Source: JBBROS01 sp963752225 (GTDB taxonomy: Bacteria; Pseudomonadota; Alphaproteobacteria; Acetobacterales; Acetobacteraceae). Taken from it: a DNA stretch of 64,000 nucleotides. A program made the translations under genes and the position numbers. The notes under the pieces were generated by a model. The model saw only the letters and a program-made list of their open reading frames with translations, was not told the DNA's origin and did not search any database. The number at the start of each line of letters is the position of its first letter. Position 1 is the stretch's first letter. Positions 46,649 through 54,242 of this stretch are shown one piece after another. The stretch spans positions 1,860,001 to 1,924,000 of the forward strand of contig CAVVXS010000007.1 of NCBI GenBank assembly GCA_963752225.1. Direction: 5' to 3'.

Positions 46649-47529
46649 TGGCATCGATCTCCACCGACGCCGTCCGCGCCGAGTCGCTGACGAAACGCTA
46701 CGGCGACCTGCTGGCCGTGGACGGGCTGTCCTTCGCGGTGCCTCCGGGCGGCACGCTCGGCCTGCTCGGCGGCAACGGCGCCGGCAAGACCACCACGATC
46801 TCCATGCTGCTCGGCCTGCTGCTGCCGAGCGCCGGGCGGATCAGCGTGCTCGGCCATGACATGGCGACCGACCGGTTCGACGCGCTGGCGCGGATGAATT
46901 TTTCCTCGCCCTACATCTCGCTGCCGGCCCGTTTGACGGTGCGGGAGAACCTGCGCGTCTATGGCCACCTGTATAACGTGCGGAAGCTGGAGCGGCGGAT
47001 CGGCGAGCTCGCCGACGAGCTGGACCTGCACGGCTTCCTCGACCGTCCGGCGGGGCAGTTGAGCGCCGGGCAGAAGACGCGGGTGGCGCTCGGCAAGTCG
47101 CTCATCAACCGGCCGGACGTGCTGCTGCTCGACGAGCCGACCGCCAGCCTCGATCCCGACACCGGCGACATGGTCCGCACCCGGCTCGAGCGCTACCGGG
47201 CGGAGAGCGGCTGCGCCATCCTGCTCGCCAGCCACAACATGGCCGAGGTGGAGCGGCTGTGCGACACGGTGGTGATGCTGAAGCAGGGCCGCGCCGTGGA
47301 TGGCGGCGCGCCTTCGGACCTGATCGCCCGCTATGGCCGCGACGACCTCGAGCAGGTGTTCCTCGACATTGCCCGGAGCAACGCGCCCCGGCCAGGAGAT
47401 GGCCGGATCAAGTCCGGCCATGACGTGGTGGGTGAGACAGCCCCTCTTACGTCATCCCCGGACTTGATCCGGGGATCCCTTCCCCGCCAGGGAACTCGCC
47501 CGCAGCCAACGCCGAGTCCGGCCAAGTGA
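46648..47529 (+). CDS. ABC-2 exporter ATP-binding protein with repeat-derived C-terminal tail
   Basis: A 293-residue ATPase of the DrrA/NodI/CcmA-like exporter group. It has Walker A GGNGAGKTTTIS (~49), signature LSAGQKTRVALGKSL, Walker B VLLLDEPTASLDP and the switch SHNMAE. The family core ends near LEQVFLDIARSN (~residue 245). The remaining ~45 residues (DGRIKSGHDVV ... TSSPDLIRGS ... PSPAK) come mostly from a palindromic repeat read in frame. The stop still overlaps the permease GTG (GTGA), so coupling to the permease has been kept. Confidence 0.88.
   Translation: MASISTDAVRAESLTKRYGDLLAVDGLSFAVPPGGTLGLLGGNGAGKTTTISMLLGLLLPSAGRISVLGHDMATDRFDALARMNFSSPYISLPARLTVRENLRVYGHLYNVRKLERRIGELADELDLHGFLDRPAGQLSAGQKTRVALGKSLINRPDVLLLDEPTASLDPDTGDMVRTRLERYRAESGCAILLASHNMAEVERLCDTVVMLKQGRAVDGGAPSDLIARYGRDDLEQVFLDIARSNAPRPGDGRIKSGHDVVGETAPLTSSPDLIRGSLPRQGTRPQPTPSPAK
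47398..47480 (+). repeat. Palindromic repeat copy B, inside the ABC ATPase gene
   Basis: The hairpins are ATGGCCGGA / TCCGGCCAT with loop TCAAG (47399-47421) and ATCCCCGGA / TCCGGGGAT with loop CTTGA (47454-47476). They match copy A in cobN stem for stem. The distance between the two hairpin starts is 55 bp here and 58 bp in cobN, a difference of one codon. Both copies therefore read in the same frame through both hairpins (GRIKSGHDV and SSPDLIRGS). Confidence 0.9.
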
Positions 47530-48317
47530 GCGCCCATCGCGTTTGGGGCATGATCTACCGCCACCTCTGCCTGTATCGGCACAGCTGGCCGCGCATGCTC
47601 GAACTGATCTACTGGCCGACGCTGCAGATGTGCATCTGGGGCTTTACCACCAGCTACCTCGTGTCGCGCGGGAACTCGCCGACCGCCATCGCCGGCGGCG
47701 CGCTGCTGGGCGGGGTGCTGCTGTGGGAGGTGACGCTGCGCAGCCAGATGGGGGTCGCGATCACCTTCCTCGAGGAGCTGTGGTCGCGCAATCTCGGCCA
47801 TATCTTCGTCAGCCCCATCCGCCCGTGGGAGCTGATCGCGGCCCAAATCGGCGTATCGGTGCTGCGGACCCTGTTCGGCGTGCTGCCCGCGATCGGGCTG
47901 GCCTGGGTGCTGTATGCGTTCGACCTGTTCGGCATGGGGCCGATCCTGGTGCTGTTCTTCCTCAACTTGATGGTCATGGGCTGGTGGATCGCGCTCGCCG
48001 TGGTCAGCTTGATCCTGCGGCATGGGTTGGGCGCCGAGGTGCTGGCCTGGTCGGTGACGTTCGGCTTGGCGCCGCTGTCGGCCGTGTTCTATCCGGTGTC
48101 CGTGCTGCCGCGCTCGATCCAGCCGATCGCCCTTGCCTTGCCCTCCTCCCACGTGTTCGAGGGCATGCGGGCCGCGCTCAACGGCGAGATCCGCTGGGAC
48201 CATCTGGCCGCTGCCGGGGTGCTGAACGTCCTGTGGGCCGTCGCCGCGACCGCGCTGTTCGCTTGGCAATTCCGCCGCGCCCGCGACCGCGGCGCGTTGC
48301 TCAATCTGGGCGAATAG
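47526..48317 (+). CDS. ABC-2 type exporter permease
   Basis: A 263-residue inner-membrane protein with about six spans (for example TAIAGGALLGGVLLWEVTL, MGPILVLFFLNLMVMGWWIALAVVSLIL cut by a short loop, and VLWAVAATALFAW). FVSPIRPWELIAAQI and FYPVSVLPRSIQPIALALPSSHVFEGMR match the ABC-2/NodJ-like family. GTG overlaps the ATPase stop. The pair forms a complete exporter. A polysaccharide, lipid or drug is possible as substrate. Confidence 0.85.
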   Translation: MSAHRVWGMIYRHLCLYRHSWPRMLELIYWPTLQMCIWGFTTSYLVSRGNSPTAIAGGALLGGVLLWEVTLRSQMGVAITFLEELWSRNLGHIFVSPIRPWELIAAQIGVSVLRTLFGVLPAIGLAWVLYAFDLFGMGPILVLFFLNLMVMGWWIALAVVSLILRHGLGAEVLAWSVTFGLAPLSAVFYPVSVLPRSIQPIALALPSSHVFEGMRAALNGEIRWDHLAAAGVLNVLWAVAATALFAWQFRRARDRGALLNLGE

Positions 48318-48358
48318 CCGCCCGAACCTGGACCCTGCCCAATTTGGAGCTCAAATCC

Positions 48359-48976
48359 TTGGAAACCCGCTTCTGGCTGATCCGCCACGCTCTGGTGTCG
48401 GAGAACGAGCGCGCCCGGCTTTACGGCGTGATGGACGTGTCGCTTTGCCCCGACACGCTGGTGGCGCAGGAGCCGCAGTATCGCGCCCTGGCGGCCCGCC
48501 TGCCGCGCCCCGCCCGTTGGGCCTGCACCCCGCTCAGCCGGACGCGGCGCACGGCGGAGGCGATCTTCGCCGCCGGCTACCCGGCGCAGGAACTCGCCGT
48601 CATCCCCGGCCTGATCGAGCAGAACCTGGGCGACTATCAGGGCCTGGTGCACGCCGACCTGCCCGCCCGGCTGGCGGCGCCGGCGCACCCGTTCTGGCCG
48701 CTTTCGGCCACCGAACGGCCGCCCGGCGGCGAAAGCATGGAAGCGGTGGTGCGCCGGGTCGGCGACACCATGGACCGGCTTGCGGCCGATTGCCGCGGGC
48801 AGGACCTGGTGATCGTCAGCCATGGCGGCGCCATCCGCGCCGCGGTGGCGCATGCGATCGGCGCCACCGCGCAGCAAGCATTGCACTTCTCGATCCACAA
48901 CATCTCGCTGACCCGGCTCGAGCGGGTGCCGGAGGGTTGGCGCGTCGTGTGCGTGAACGAGTGGCCGGGCGTCTAA
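48359..48976 (+). CDS. Histidine phosphatase family protein
   Basis: A 205-residue phosphoglycerate-mutase-like phosphatase. The catalytic motif is FWLIRHALVSENERARLYG (RHG variant RHA), with the second histidine in VIVSHGGAIRAAVAHA and the acid region IEQNLGDYQG. The start is TTG 48359, nine nt after GGAG; a TTG 15 bp upstream is possible. The family includes alpha-ribazole phosphatase (CobC), which the cobalamin pathway here lacks, but the position behind an ABC exporter gives no support for that role. The substrate is unknown. Confidence 0.8.
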   Translation: METRFWLIRHALVSENERARLYGVMDVSLCPDTLVAQEPQYRALAARLPRPARWACTPLSRTRRTAEAIFAAGYPAQELAVIPGLIEQNLGDYQGLVHADLPARLAAPAHPFWPLSATERPPGGESMEAVVRRVGDTMDRLAADCRGQDLVIVSHGGAIRAAVAHAIGATAQQALHFSIHNISLTRLERVPEGWRVVCVNEWPGV

Positions 48977-48989
48977 GCCCCGTGCCGGG

Positions 48990-49418
48990 CTATTCCGGCA
49001 CGGTCTCGCCCGAGCCGCCGATTTCGGCCGGGAAGTCCTTGAGCTTGGGCAACCCGTCACGCATCGGCAGCACCGTTTCCGAGTAGTTGAGGTGCACCGA
49101 CGGCGTGAACGGCAGGTCGGGAATGGTCGCGGCGAACACGTCCACCATGGTCAAAGGCGGATGCCGGGTCATGAGGTGGCCGCCGCACAGGCGGCAATAT
49201 TGCCGCTCGCTCATCGGCGTCTTGGCAAAGGTGGCGACGTGCTCGGCGCCCTTCGTGACCGCAACGGCGTCGGGCGACCATAGGCTGAAGGCGTTCACCG
49301 GGCCGCCGGACCAGGACCGGCATGACCGGCAGTGGCAGTAGCCCATGACGCTGGGCGCGCCGGTGACCTGGAGTTCGACGGCGCCGCAGAAGCATGCGCC
49401 TGCGTGAGTATCGCTCAT
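48990..49418 (-). CDS. GFA/CENP-V family zinc-binding protein
   Basis: A 142-residue protein of the glutathione-dependent formaldehyde-activating enzyme fold. Zinc ligands are visible as ACFCGAVEL (Cys9, Cys11), YCHCRSCRSWSG (Cys28, 30, 33) and QYCRLCGGHL. The start has a good ribosome-binding site (GGAGG seven nt upstream). Members are often annotated as aldehyde-activating enzymes, but most are untested. It lies downstream of the tRNA-Arg gene on the same strand. Confidence 0.85.
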   Translation of the reverse strand: MSDTHAGACFCGAVELQVTGAPSVMGYCHCRSCRSWSGGPVNAFSLWSPDAVAVTKGAEHVATFAKTPMSERQYCRLCGGHLMTRHPPLTMVDVFAATIPDLPFTPSVHLNYSETVLPMRDGLPKLKDFPAEIGGSGETVPE

Positions 49419-49497
49419 GGAGGTCCTCCCTTTTGTGTTGGCCACCAGCTTCGCGCACCGCCGCAGTATCGGCAATTGCAGCCTGATCGGGGGAGAA

Positions 49498-49824
49498 TGG
49501 TGTCCGCGGCGGGATTCGAACCCACGGCCCCAGGATTCATCCCACTTCGGCTTTCGCCGCCGCCGGCCCGTCGCCGGGCTTGCGTTCGTGGTCTGGACTG
49601 TCCCTCCGCCATGGGCTTGCCGGGCCGAACCCCGCGAGCCGTTAGGCGCCGCCCGTCCAGTCTCTACACCGTCCCGAGCTTTCGTTCGGGCTTGGCTCGG
49701 GATCGGCATGGCGCGAGCGCACCGCAGCGTTCCCCGACTTTGAGCGGATCCACGGTGCCGTTTCCGAGCGCCGCGCCCAATTACCTTAGGAATCCTGTGC
49801 TCTATCCTGCTGAGCTACGCGGAC
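49498..49824 (-). tRNA. tRNA-Arg (anticodon CCU), interrupted by a group I intron
   Basis: Two exons are read on the minus strand. The 5' exon (49824-49788, 37 nt) gives acceptor GTCCGCG, D-arm GCTC/GAGC, anticodon stem CAGGA and loop TTCCT. The 3' exon (49537-49498, 40 nt) gives AA, stem TCCTG, variable GGGCC, T-arm GTGGG-TTCGAAT-CCCGC, acceptor CGCGGAC and an encoded ACCA. The joined loop TTCCTAA has anticodon CCU. All stems pair. The mature product is 77 nt with CCA. The intron sits directly after anticodon base U36. Confidence 0.95.
49538..49787 (-). ncRNA. Self-splicing group I intron in tRNA-Arg(CCU)
   Basis: About 250 nt follow U36 and end in G (last bases GGGATG), as group I rules require. 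The catalytic core is visible: GGTGTAGAGACTGGACGG (49670-49653) for the P3/P7 5' side and CAGTCCAG (49600-49593) for the P7 3' side, with GACTG pairing to CAGTC. CCGAGCCAAGC (upstream) and CGCCTAACGG match the core of the Azoarcus/Agrobacterium tRNA introns (subgroup IC3). No homing endonuclease ORF fits in it. The length is close to the known Agrobacterium tRNA-Arg(CCU) intron. Confidence 0.93.
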
Positions 49825-49946
49825 GACACGGACGCACCATAACCGTGCCGCGCCGCCGCCGCCACCCCTGTTCGACGTGCCCGGCACGGTGCAGGATCGC
49901 CACAGAACGCCTTAAGTGAACGCCAAAAGCGACGAACGGGGACGAC

Positions 49947-50873
49947 ATGGCCAAAGTCATCATCAGCTGCGCGATCACCGGCGCGATCCACACGCCCAGC
50001 ATGTCGGATGCGCTGCCGATCACCCCGGACGAGATCGCCCGCGCCTCCATCGAGGCCGCCGAGGCGGGCGCCGCGATCATCCACCTGCATGCCCGCAATC
50101 CGGAAACCGGCGAACCGACGCCCGACCCGGCCGTGTTCATGCGCTTCCTGCCGGTCATCAAGCAGTCGAGCGACGCGGTCATCAACATCACCACCGGCGG
50201 CGGCCTGAACATGACCTTGGCCGACCGGCTCGAGGCGCCGCTGCAGGCCAAACCGGAGATGTGCAGCCTCAACATGGGCTCGATGAACTTCAACATCTCG
50301 CGTGCCGCCGCTAAGATCACGAAGTGGAAGCACGCCTGGGAGAAGCCGTACCTCGAAGGCACGGTGAACCACATTTTCCGAAATACCTTCCAAGACATCG
50401 AGGGCATCGTCGAGCAACTCGGCAAGGGGCACGGCACCCGGTTCGAGTTCGAATGCTATGACGTCGGCCATCTCTACAACCTTGCGCACATGATGGACCG
50501 CGGCATCATCGAAGGCCCGGTGCTGGTGCAGACGATCTTCGGCATCCTCGGCGGCATCGGCGCCGAGCCGCGCAACCTGATGTTCATGCGCGAAACCGCC
50601 GACCGGCTGTTCGGCGACAACTATGTCTGGTCGGTGCTGGCGGCCGGACGGAACCAGATGGCGTTCACCACCATGGCCGGCATCCTGGGCGGCAGCGTCC
50701 GGGTCGGGCTGGAGGACAGCCTCTACATCGGCAAGGGCAAGCTCGCCTCGTCCAACGCGGAGCAAGTCGCCAAAATCCGCCGCATCCTCGAGGAGCTGAG
50801 CCTCGAGATTGCGACCCCGGCCGAGGCGCGGGCGATGCTGCACCTCAAGGGCGGCGACCGGGTGGGGTTCTAG
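49947..50873 (+). CDS. BKACE (beta-keto acid cleavage enzyme, DUF849) family protein
   Basis: A 308-residue TIM-barrel enzyme of the 3-keto-5-aminohexanoate cleavage family. Members condense a beta-keto acid with acetyl-CoA, using a zinc ion held in part by the HLHAR motif (IIHLHARNPETG, ~50). Other landmarks are INITTGGGLNMTLADRL, CSLNMGSMNF and a late VRVGLEDSLYIGKGKLA. Substrates differ across the family (keto-amino-hexanoate, dehydrocarnitine and others) and cannot be read here. It is followed by a dipeptidase and an aldo-keto reductase on the same strand, which suggests a small catabolic operon. Confidence 0.88.
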   Translation: MAKVIISCAITGAIHTPSMSDALPITPDEIARASIEAAEAGAAIIHLHARNPETGEPTPDPAVFMRFLPVIKQSSDAVINITTGGGLNMTLADRLEAPLQAKPEMCSLNMGSMNFNISRAAAKITKWKHAWEKPYLEGTVNHIFRNTFQDIEGIVEQLGKGHGTRFEFECYDVGHLYNLAHMMDRGIIEGPVLVQTIFGILGGIGAEPRNLMFMRETADRLFGDNYVWSVLAAGRNQMAFTTMAGILGGSVRVGLEDSLYIGKGKLASSNAEQVAKIRRILEELSLEIATPAEARAMLHLKGGDRVGF

Positions 50874-50876
50874 AAG

Positions 50877-51881
50877 GTGCAAGATCCCGCCGCGTTGCAC
50901 GCGAGCCTGGTCGCCATCGACACCCATATCGACATCCCTTGGCCGCCGGGCCCCTCTCCGTTCGAGGACGGGCCACGCCGGGTCGACATCCCGAAAATGC
51001 ATCGCGGCGGCATGTCGGCCGGCTGCTTCGCCGCCTACATCCCGCAGGGCCCGCGCACGCCCGAGGGCCACAAGGCCGCGACCGAGCGGGCGCAGGCGAT
51101 GCTGGACGCGATCAACGCCATGGGCGGCGACACGTCGCGGGTCTGCACCACCGCCGACGAGATCGAAGCGGCCAAGCGCGACGGGGTGGCGGCGGTCGTT
51201 CCATGCGTCGAGAACGGCTATGCGATGGCCGAGGACCTCGGCTTGCTGGCGCAGTTCCGCGCCAAGGGCGCGCGCTACCTGACGCTGACCCATAACGGGC
51301 ACAACGCGCTCGCCGACAGCTGCAATCCGCGCCGCGACCTGGGCGACGCCGACACCTTGCACGAGGGCCTGAGCGGTCTCGGCCGCGAGGCGATCGGCGA
51401 ATTGAACCGGCTCGGCATGCTGGTGGACGTGTCGCATGTCAGCCGGCAGGCGACGCTGCAGGCGGCGATGCTGTCAAAGACGCCGATCCTCGCCACCCAC
51501 TCTTGCGTCCGCGCCCTGTGCGACGTGGCGCGCAACGTGGACGACCTGCTGCTCGACGCGCTGCGCGACTGCCGCGGCATGGTCAGCATCACCGCGGTGG
51601 CCAGCTTCCTAAAAAAGGGCGCGAAGGCCGACCAGGTCACCGTGTCCGACTATGCCGACCACGTCGATTATGCGGTGGAGCGGATCGGGCTGGCGCATGT
51701 CGGCATCAGCTCCGACTTCGACGGCGGCGGCGGCTTCGTCGGCTGGCACGATGCCGGCGAGAGCGCCAACCTGACCGCCGAGCTGGTCCGCCGCGGCTAC
51801 GACGCTGCCGAGATCGCCCAGCTCTGGGGCGGCAATTTCCTCCGATTGCTGCGCGAGGCGGAGGAGTTCGCCCGTGCCTGA
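50877..51881 (+). CDS. Membrane dipeptidase (renal dipeptidase, M19) family protein
   Basis: A 334-residue dinuclear-zinc dipeptidase homologue. Metal ligands are visible in IDTHIDIPW (HxD, ~16-20), the glutamate in VPCVENGYAM, VDVSHVS (His) and ILATHSCVRAL (His). SDFDGGGG near the C-terminus completes the site, and the DP-type loop LTHNGHNALADS is present. No signal peptide is visible, so it is probably cytoplasmic. GTG starts 3 bp after the BKACE stop. The 3' end overlaps the aldo-keto reductase start by 8 bp. Confidence 0.88.
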   Translation: MQDPAALHASLVAIDTHIDIPWPPGPSPFEDGPRRVDIPKMHRGGMSAGCFAAYIPQGPRTPEGHKAATERAQAMLDAINAMGGDTSRVCTTADEIEAAKRDGVAAVVPCVENGYAMAEDLGLLAQFRAKGARYLTLTHNGHNALADSCNPRRDLGDADTLHEGLSGLGREAIGELNRLGMLVDVSHVSRQATLQAAMLSKTPILATHSCVRALCDVARNVDDLLLDALRDCRGMVSITAVASFLKKGAKADQVTVSDYADHVDYAVERIGLAHVGISSDFDGGGGFVGWHDAGESANLTAELVRRGYDAAEIAQLWGGNFLRLLREAEEFARA

Positions 51882-52668
51882 CATGCCGCCATTGGGACAA
51901 GGAACGTGGCACATGGGCGAACGCGGCGCCGACCGCGGCGCCGAGGCCGACGCCCTGCGGCTCGGGATCGACCTCGGCATGACGCTGATCGACAGCGCGG
52001 AGATGTACGCCGATGGCGGCGCCGAGGAGGTGGTGGCCCAGGCCATTGCCGGGCAGCGCGAGCGCGTGTTCCTCGTCAGCAAGGCCTATCCGCAGAACGC
52101 CGGCCGCCGCTCCCTGCCCGCCGCCTGCGAGCGCAGCCTGAAGCGGCTCGGCACCGACCACCTGGACCTCTACCTCCTCCATTGGCCCGGCAGCATCCCG
52201 ATCGCCGAGACCGTCGACGCGTTCGAGCGCTTGGTTGAGGCGGGCAAGATCCGCGCTTGGGGGGTCAGCAACTTCGACCGCGACGGTATGGAGACGATGC
52301 CGCCGGGCTGCGCGACCGACCAGGTGCTGTACAACCTCGGCAGCCGCGGCATCGAGTTCGACCTGCTGCCGTGGTGCCGCGAGCGGTCGATGCCGGTGAT
52401 GGCATATTCCCCGGTGGGCCAGGCCGGCACGCTGCTGCGCTCGCCGGCGCTGAAGGCCGTCGCCGAGCGGCACGGCGCAACCCCGGCCCAGGTGGCGATC
52501 GCCTGGACCTTGCAGCCGGGCGTGATCAGCATCCCCAAGGCGGCCGACCCCGTGCATGTGCGCGCCAACGCCGCCGCAGCCGCGCTGCGCCTGACCGAGG
52601 CGGATCTTGCCACGTTGGACGCCGCGCATCCGCCGCCCCGCCGCAAGCAGCCGCTGGACATCCTGTAG
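51874..52668 (+). CDS. Aldo/keto reductase
   Basis: A 264-residue NADPH-dependent reductase. The catalytic tetrad is visible: Asp and Tyr in LIDSAEMYADGGAE (~39-46), Lys in FLVSKAYPQNAG and His in LYLLHWPGSIP. WGVSNFDRDGM and the cofactor-site VISIPKAADPVHVRANA are standard. The start is GTG, overlapping the dipeptidase gene. The carbonyl substrate is unknown. Its position after BKACE and a dipeptidase suggests work in the same pathway. Confidence 0.88.
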   Translation: MPDMPPLGQGTWHMGERGADRGAEADALRLGIDLGMTLIDSAEMYADGGAEEVVAQAIAGQRERVFLVSKAYPQNAGRRSLPAACERSLKRLGTDHLDLYLLHWPGSIPIAETVDAFERLVEAGKIRAWGVSNFDRDGMETMPPGCATDQVLYNLGSRGIEFDLLPWCRERSMPVMAYSPVGQAGTLLRSPALKAVAERHGATPAQVAIAWTLQPGVISIPKAADPVHVRANAAAAALRLTEADLATLDAAHPPPRRKQPLDIL

Positions 52669-52673
52669 CCGCA

Positions 52674-54242
52674 TTGGCCGCGCTGCTCGTCCTGCTGGCG
52701 GCCGGCTTCGCGTTGCTGGTGCTCGGCGTCGTCCGCCGGGTCGCCCCGCGCCGTGTGCCCTCGTTGCAGGCAGTGGTCTGCCTGGCCGGCCTGGTTGCGG
52801 CGTTCCTGTCGCCGCCGCTGGCGGTCGCCGAACTCGGTCTCGATTTCGCGGTCGACGGGGTGTCGAGCGCACTCCTGGTGCCGCTGCTGCTGCTGGGTGC
52901 TTGCGCGGCGGCGGGTCCGGTCACGGTGGGAGCGCTGGTGTTGGCGTTGCTTGCCGCCGACGCGGTCGGAGCCGTGCTGTTCCTCGGCGTGGCAAGCGGG
53001 TGTGCGCCGCTGCCGGCTTGGGCGACCGCTCCGCGCCGCGGCCTCGTGCGGGCCATGCTGCCGGTGCTTCTGGCCGCAGCCTTGCTGTGCGTCGCGGTGC
53101 ACGGCGGCTGGCCGACGCCTCGCTTTGCCGCCATGCGCACCGAGGCGCCGGGCCTCGCCACGCTCGCTCTGCTGCCGCCGCTCGCCATTGCGGCGGCGGT
53201 CGCGGCGGCGGCGACGCTGCCGGCATGGCTCGGCGCGGTCGTGGCGGTCGACCTGCTGGCGCGGCTGCTGCTCGACCTGCCCGGCGTGGTGACGCCGGGT
53301 TGGTGGGGGGGCCTCCTGCTGCTGGCCGGGTCGCTCGCCGCGGCGCTGCTGGCGCGCCATGCGGCGTCGGCCGCCGATCCGGCGACGTCCGGCACCGCAC
53401 TCGCGACCACCGGACTTGCCGCTGCCTCCCTGGGCGTGGCGCTGCTGGCCCGCGCCGCCGATCTGCCTTCGCTGACCTCGCTCGCGGTCTCGGCGTCCAT
53501 GCTGCTGGTGCTCGCCACCGCCCTGTCGGGCGCCCTGCTGCTGCGCACGTCCGGCCGGACCCACCCGATCCGGGGAGGTTTGACCCGGCGGGCCGCGGCG
53601 CTGCTGGCGGCCGCGTCGGTGGCGGCGCTGCCGCCGACCCTCGGCTTCGCCGCGACCTGGCTCTACTTGCAAGCATTGCTGGGCGCGGCAAGGCTCGGCG
53701 GCACGACGACCCTGGCGGTTGTCGCAGCGGCATCGGCCGGAACCGGCCTGGCGCTCGCCTGCCTGGGCGTGACCGCGCTGCGGCTGACCGGGGGCGACCG
53801 CGGCGACACGGCGGCCGCCCCGGCCACGCCTGATCTCGCGACGGCCGCCCTGACCCTCGCAAGCCTCGTGCTCGGCCTGATCCCGGCGGCTGGCCTCTTT
53901 CTCGTGGCACCCGGCGTCCGCTTGCTGGCTGGCGTGCCGCTGCAGGGCAGCTCGATCTGGGGCCTGTCGGTCGGTGCGGAATGGGCGGGGTATCCCGCCC
54001 TCGGCTTGGCGGTGCCGCTGCTCGCCGGCACCGCCATCGCCGCCTGGTGGGCACGGTCGGCCGCCGGCCCTGTGCCGGCGTGGCACGGAGGCCTCGGCGG
54101 CGACAGGATGGCGCAGGTCGACCCGCGACCCCTCCCGCCTCCCGCCGGCTGGCGCCAATGGCGCCCACGGCCGACGGCGCGGTCGGTTCTTCTCGCGCTG
54201 GCCCTGGCGCTCGCCGCGACCCTCGGCTGGGCGGCCCGGTGA
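52674..54242 (+). CDS. HyfB/NuoL-like proton-pumping membrane subunit, divergent
   Basis: A 522-residue, almost wholly hydrophobic protein (about 14 spans), shorter than HyfB/HycC. The clearest family block is ALPPTLGFAATWLYLQALLG (~322-341), equal to the LPPxxGF helix of Mrp/NuoL/HyfB subunits. The usual charged residues of the proton channel are hard to find by eye. A hydrophilic tail (DRMAQVDPRPLPPPAGWRQW) precedes a last helix. The start is TTG 52674, 5 bp after the aldo-keto reductase stop. It overlaps the next gene (GTGA). It is the first gene of a four-gene complex I/hydrogenase-4-like set. Confidence 0.65.
   Translation: MAALLVLLAAGFALLVLGVVRRVAPRRVPSLQAVVCLAGLVAAFLSPPLAVAELGLDFAVDGVSSALLVPLLLLGACAAAGPVTVGALVLALLAADAVGAVLFLGVASGCAPLPAWATAPRRGLVRAMLPVLLAAALLCVAVHGGWPTPRFAAMRTEAPGLATLALLPPLAIAAAVAAAATLPAWLGAVVAVDLLARLLLDLPGVVTPGWWGGLLLLAGSLAAALLARHAASAADPATSGTALATTGLAAASLGVALLARAADLPSLTSLAVSASMLLVLATALSGALLLRTSGRTHPIRGGLTRRAAALLAAASVAALPPTLGFAATWLYLQALLGAARLGGTTTLAVVAAASAGTGLALACLGVTALRLTGGDRGDTAAAPATPDLATAALTLASLVLGLIPAAGLFLVAPGVRLLAGVPLQGSSIWGLSVGAEWAGYPALGLAVPLLAGTAIAAWWARSAAGPVPAWHGGLGGDRMAQVDPRPLPPPAGWRQWRPRPTARSVLLALALALAATLGWAAR

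Noticed and set aside
48359..48976. Reading the histidine phosphatase as the missing CobC (alpha-ribazole phosphatase)
   Set aside because: The family match is general, and its position behind an ABC exporter gives no cobalamin link.
49417..49919. Plus-strand reading frames over the tRNA region (for example AAGFEPTAPGFIPLRLSPP)
   Set aside because: These are the antisense of the tRNA T-arm and intron. The 'GFEPTAPG' peptide is a known false protein arising from tRNA genes.
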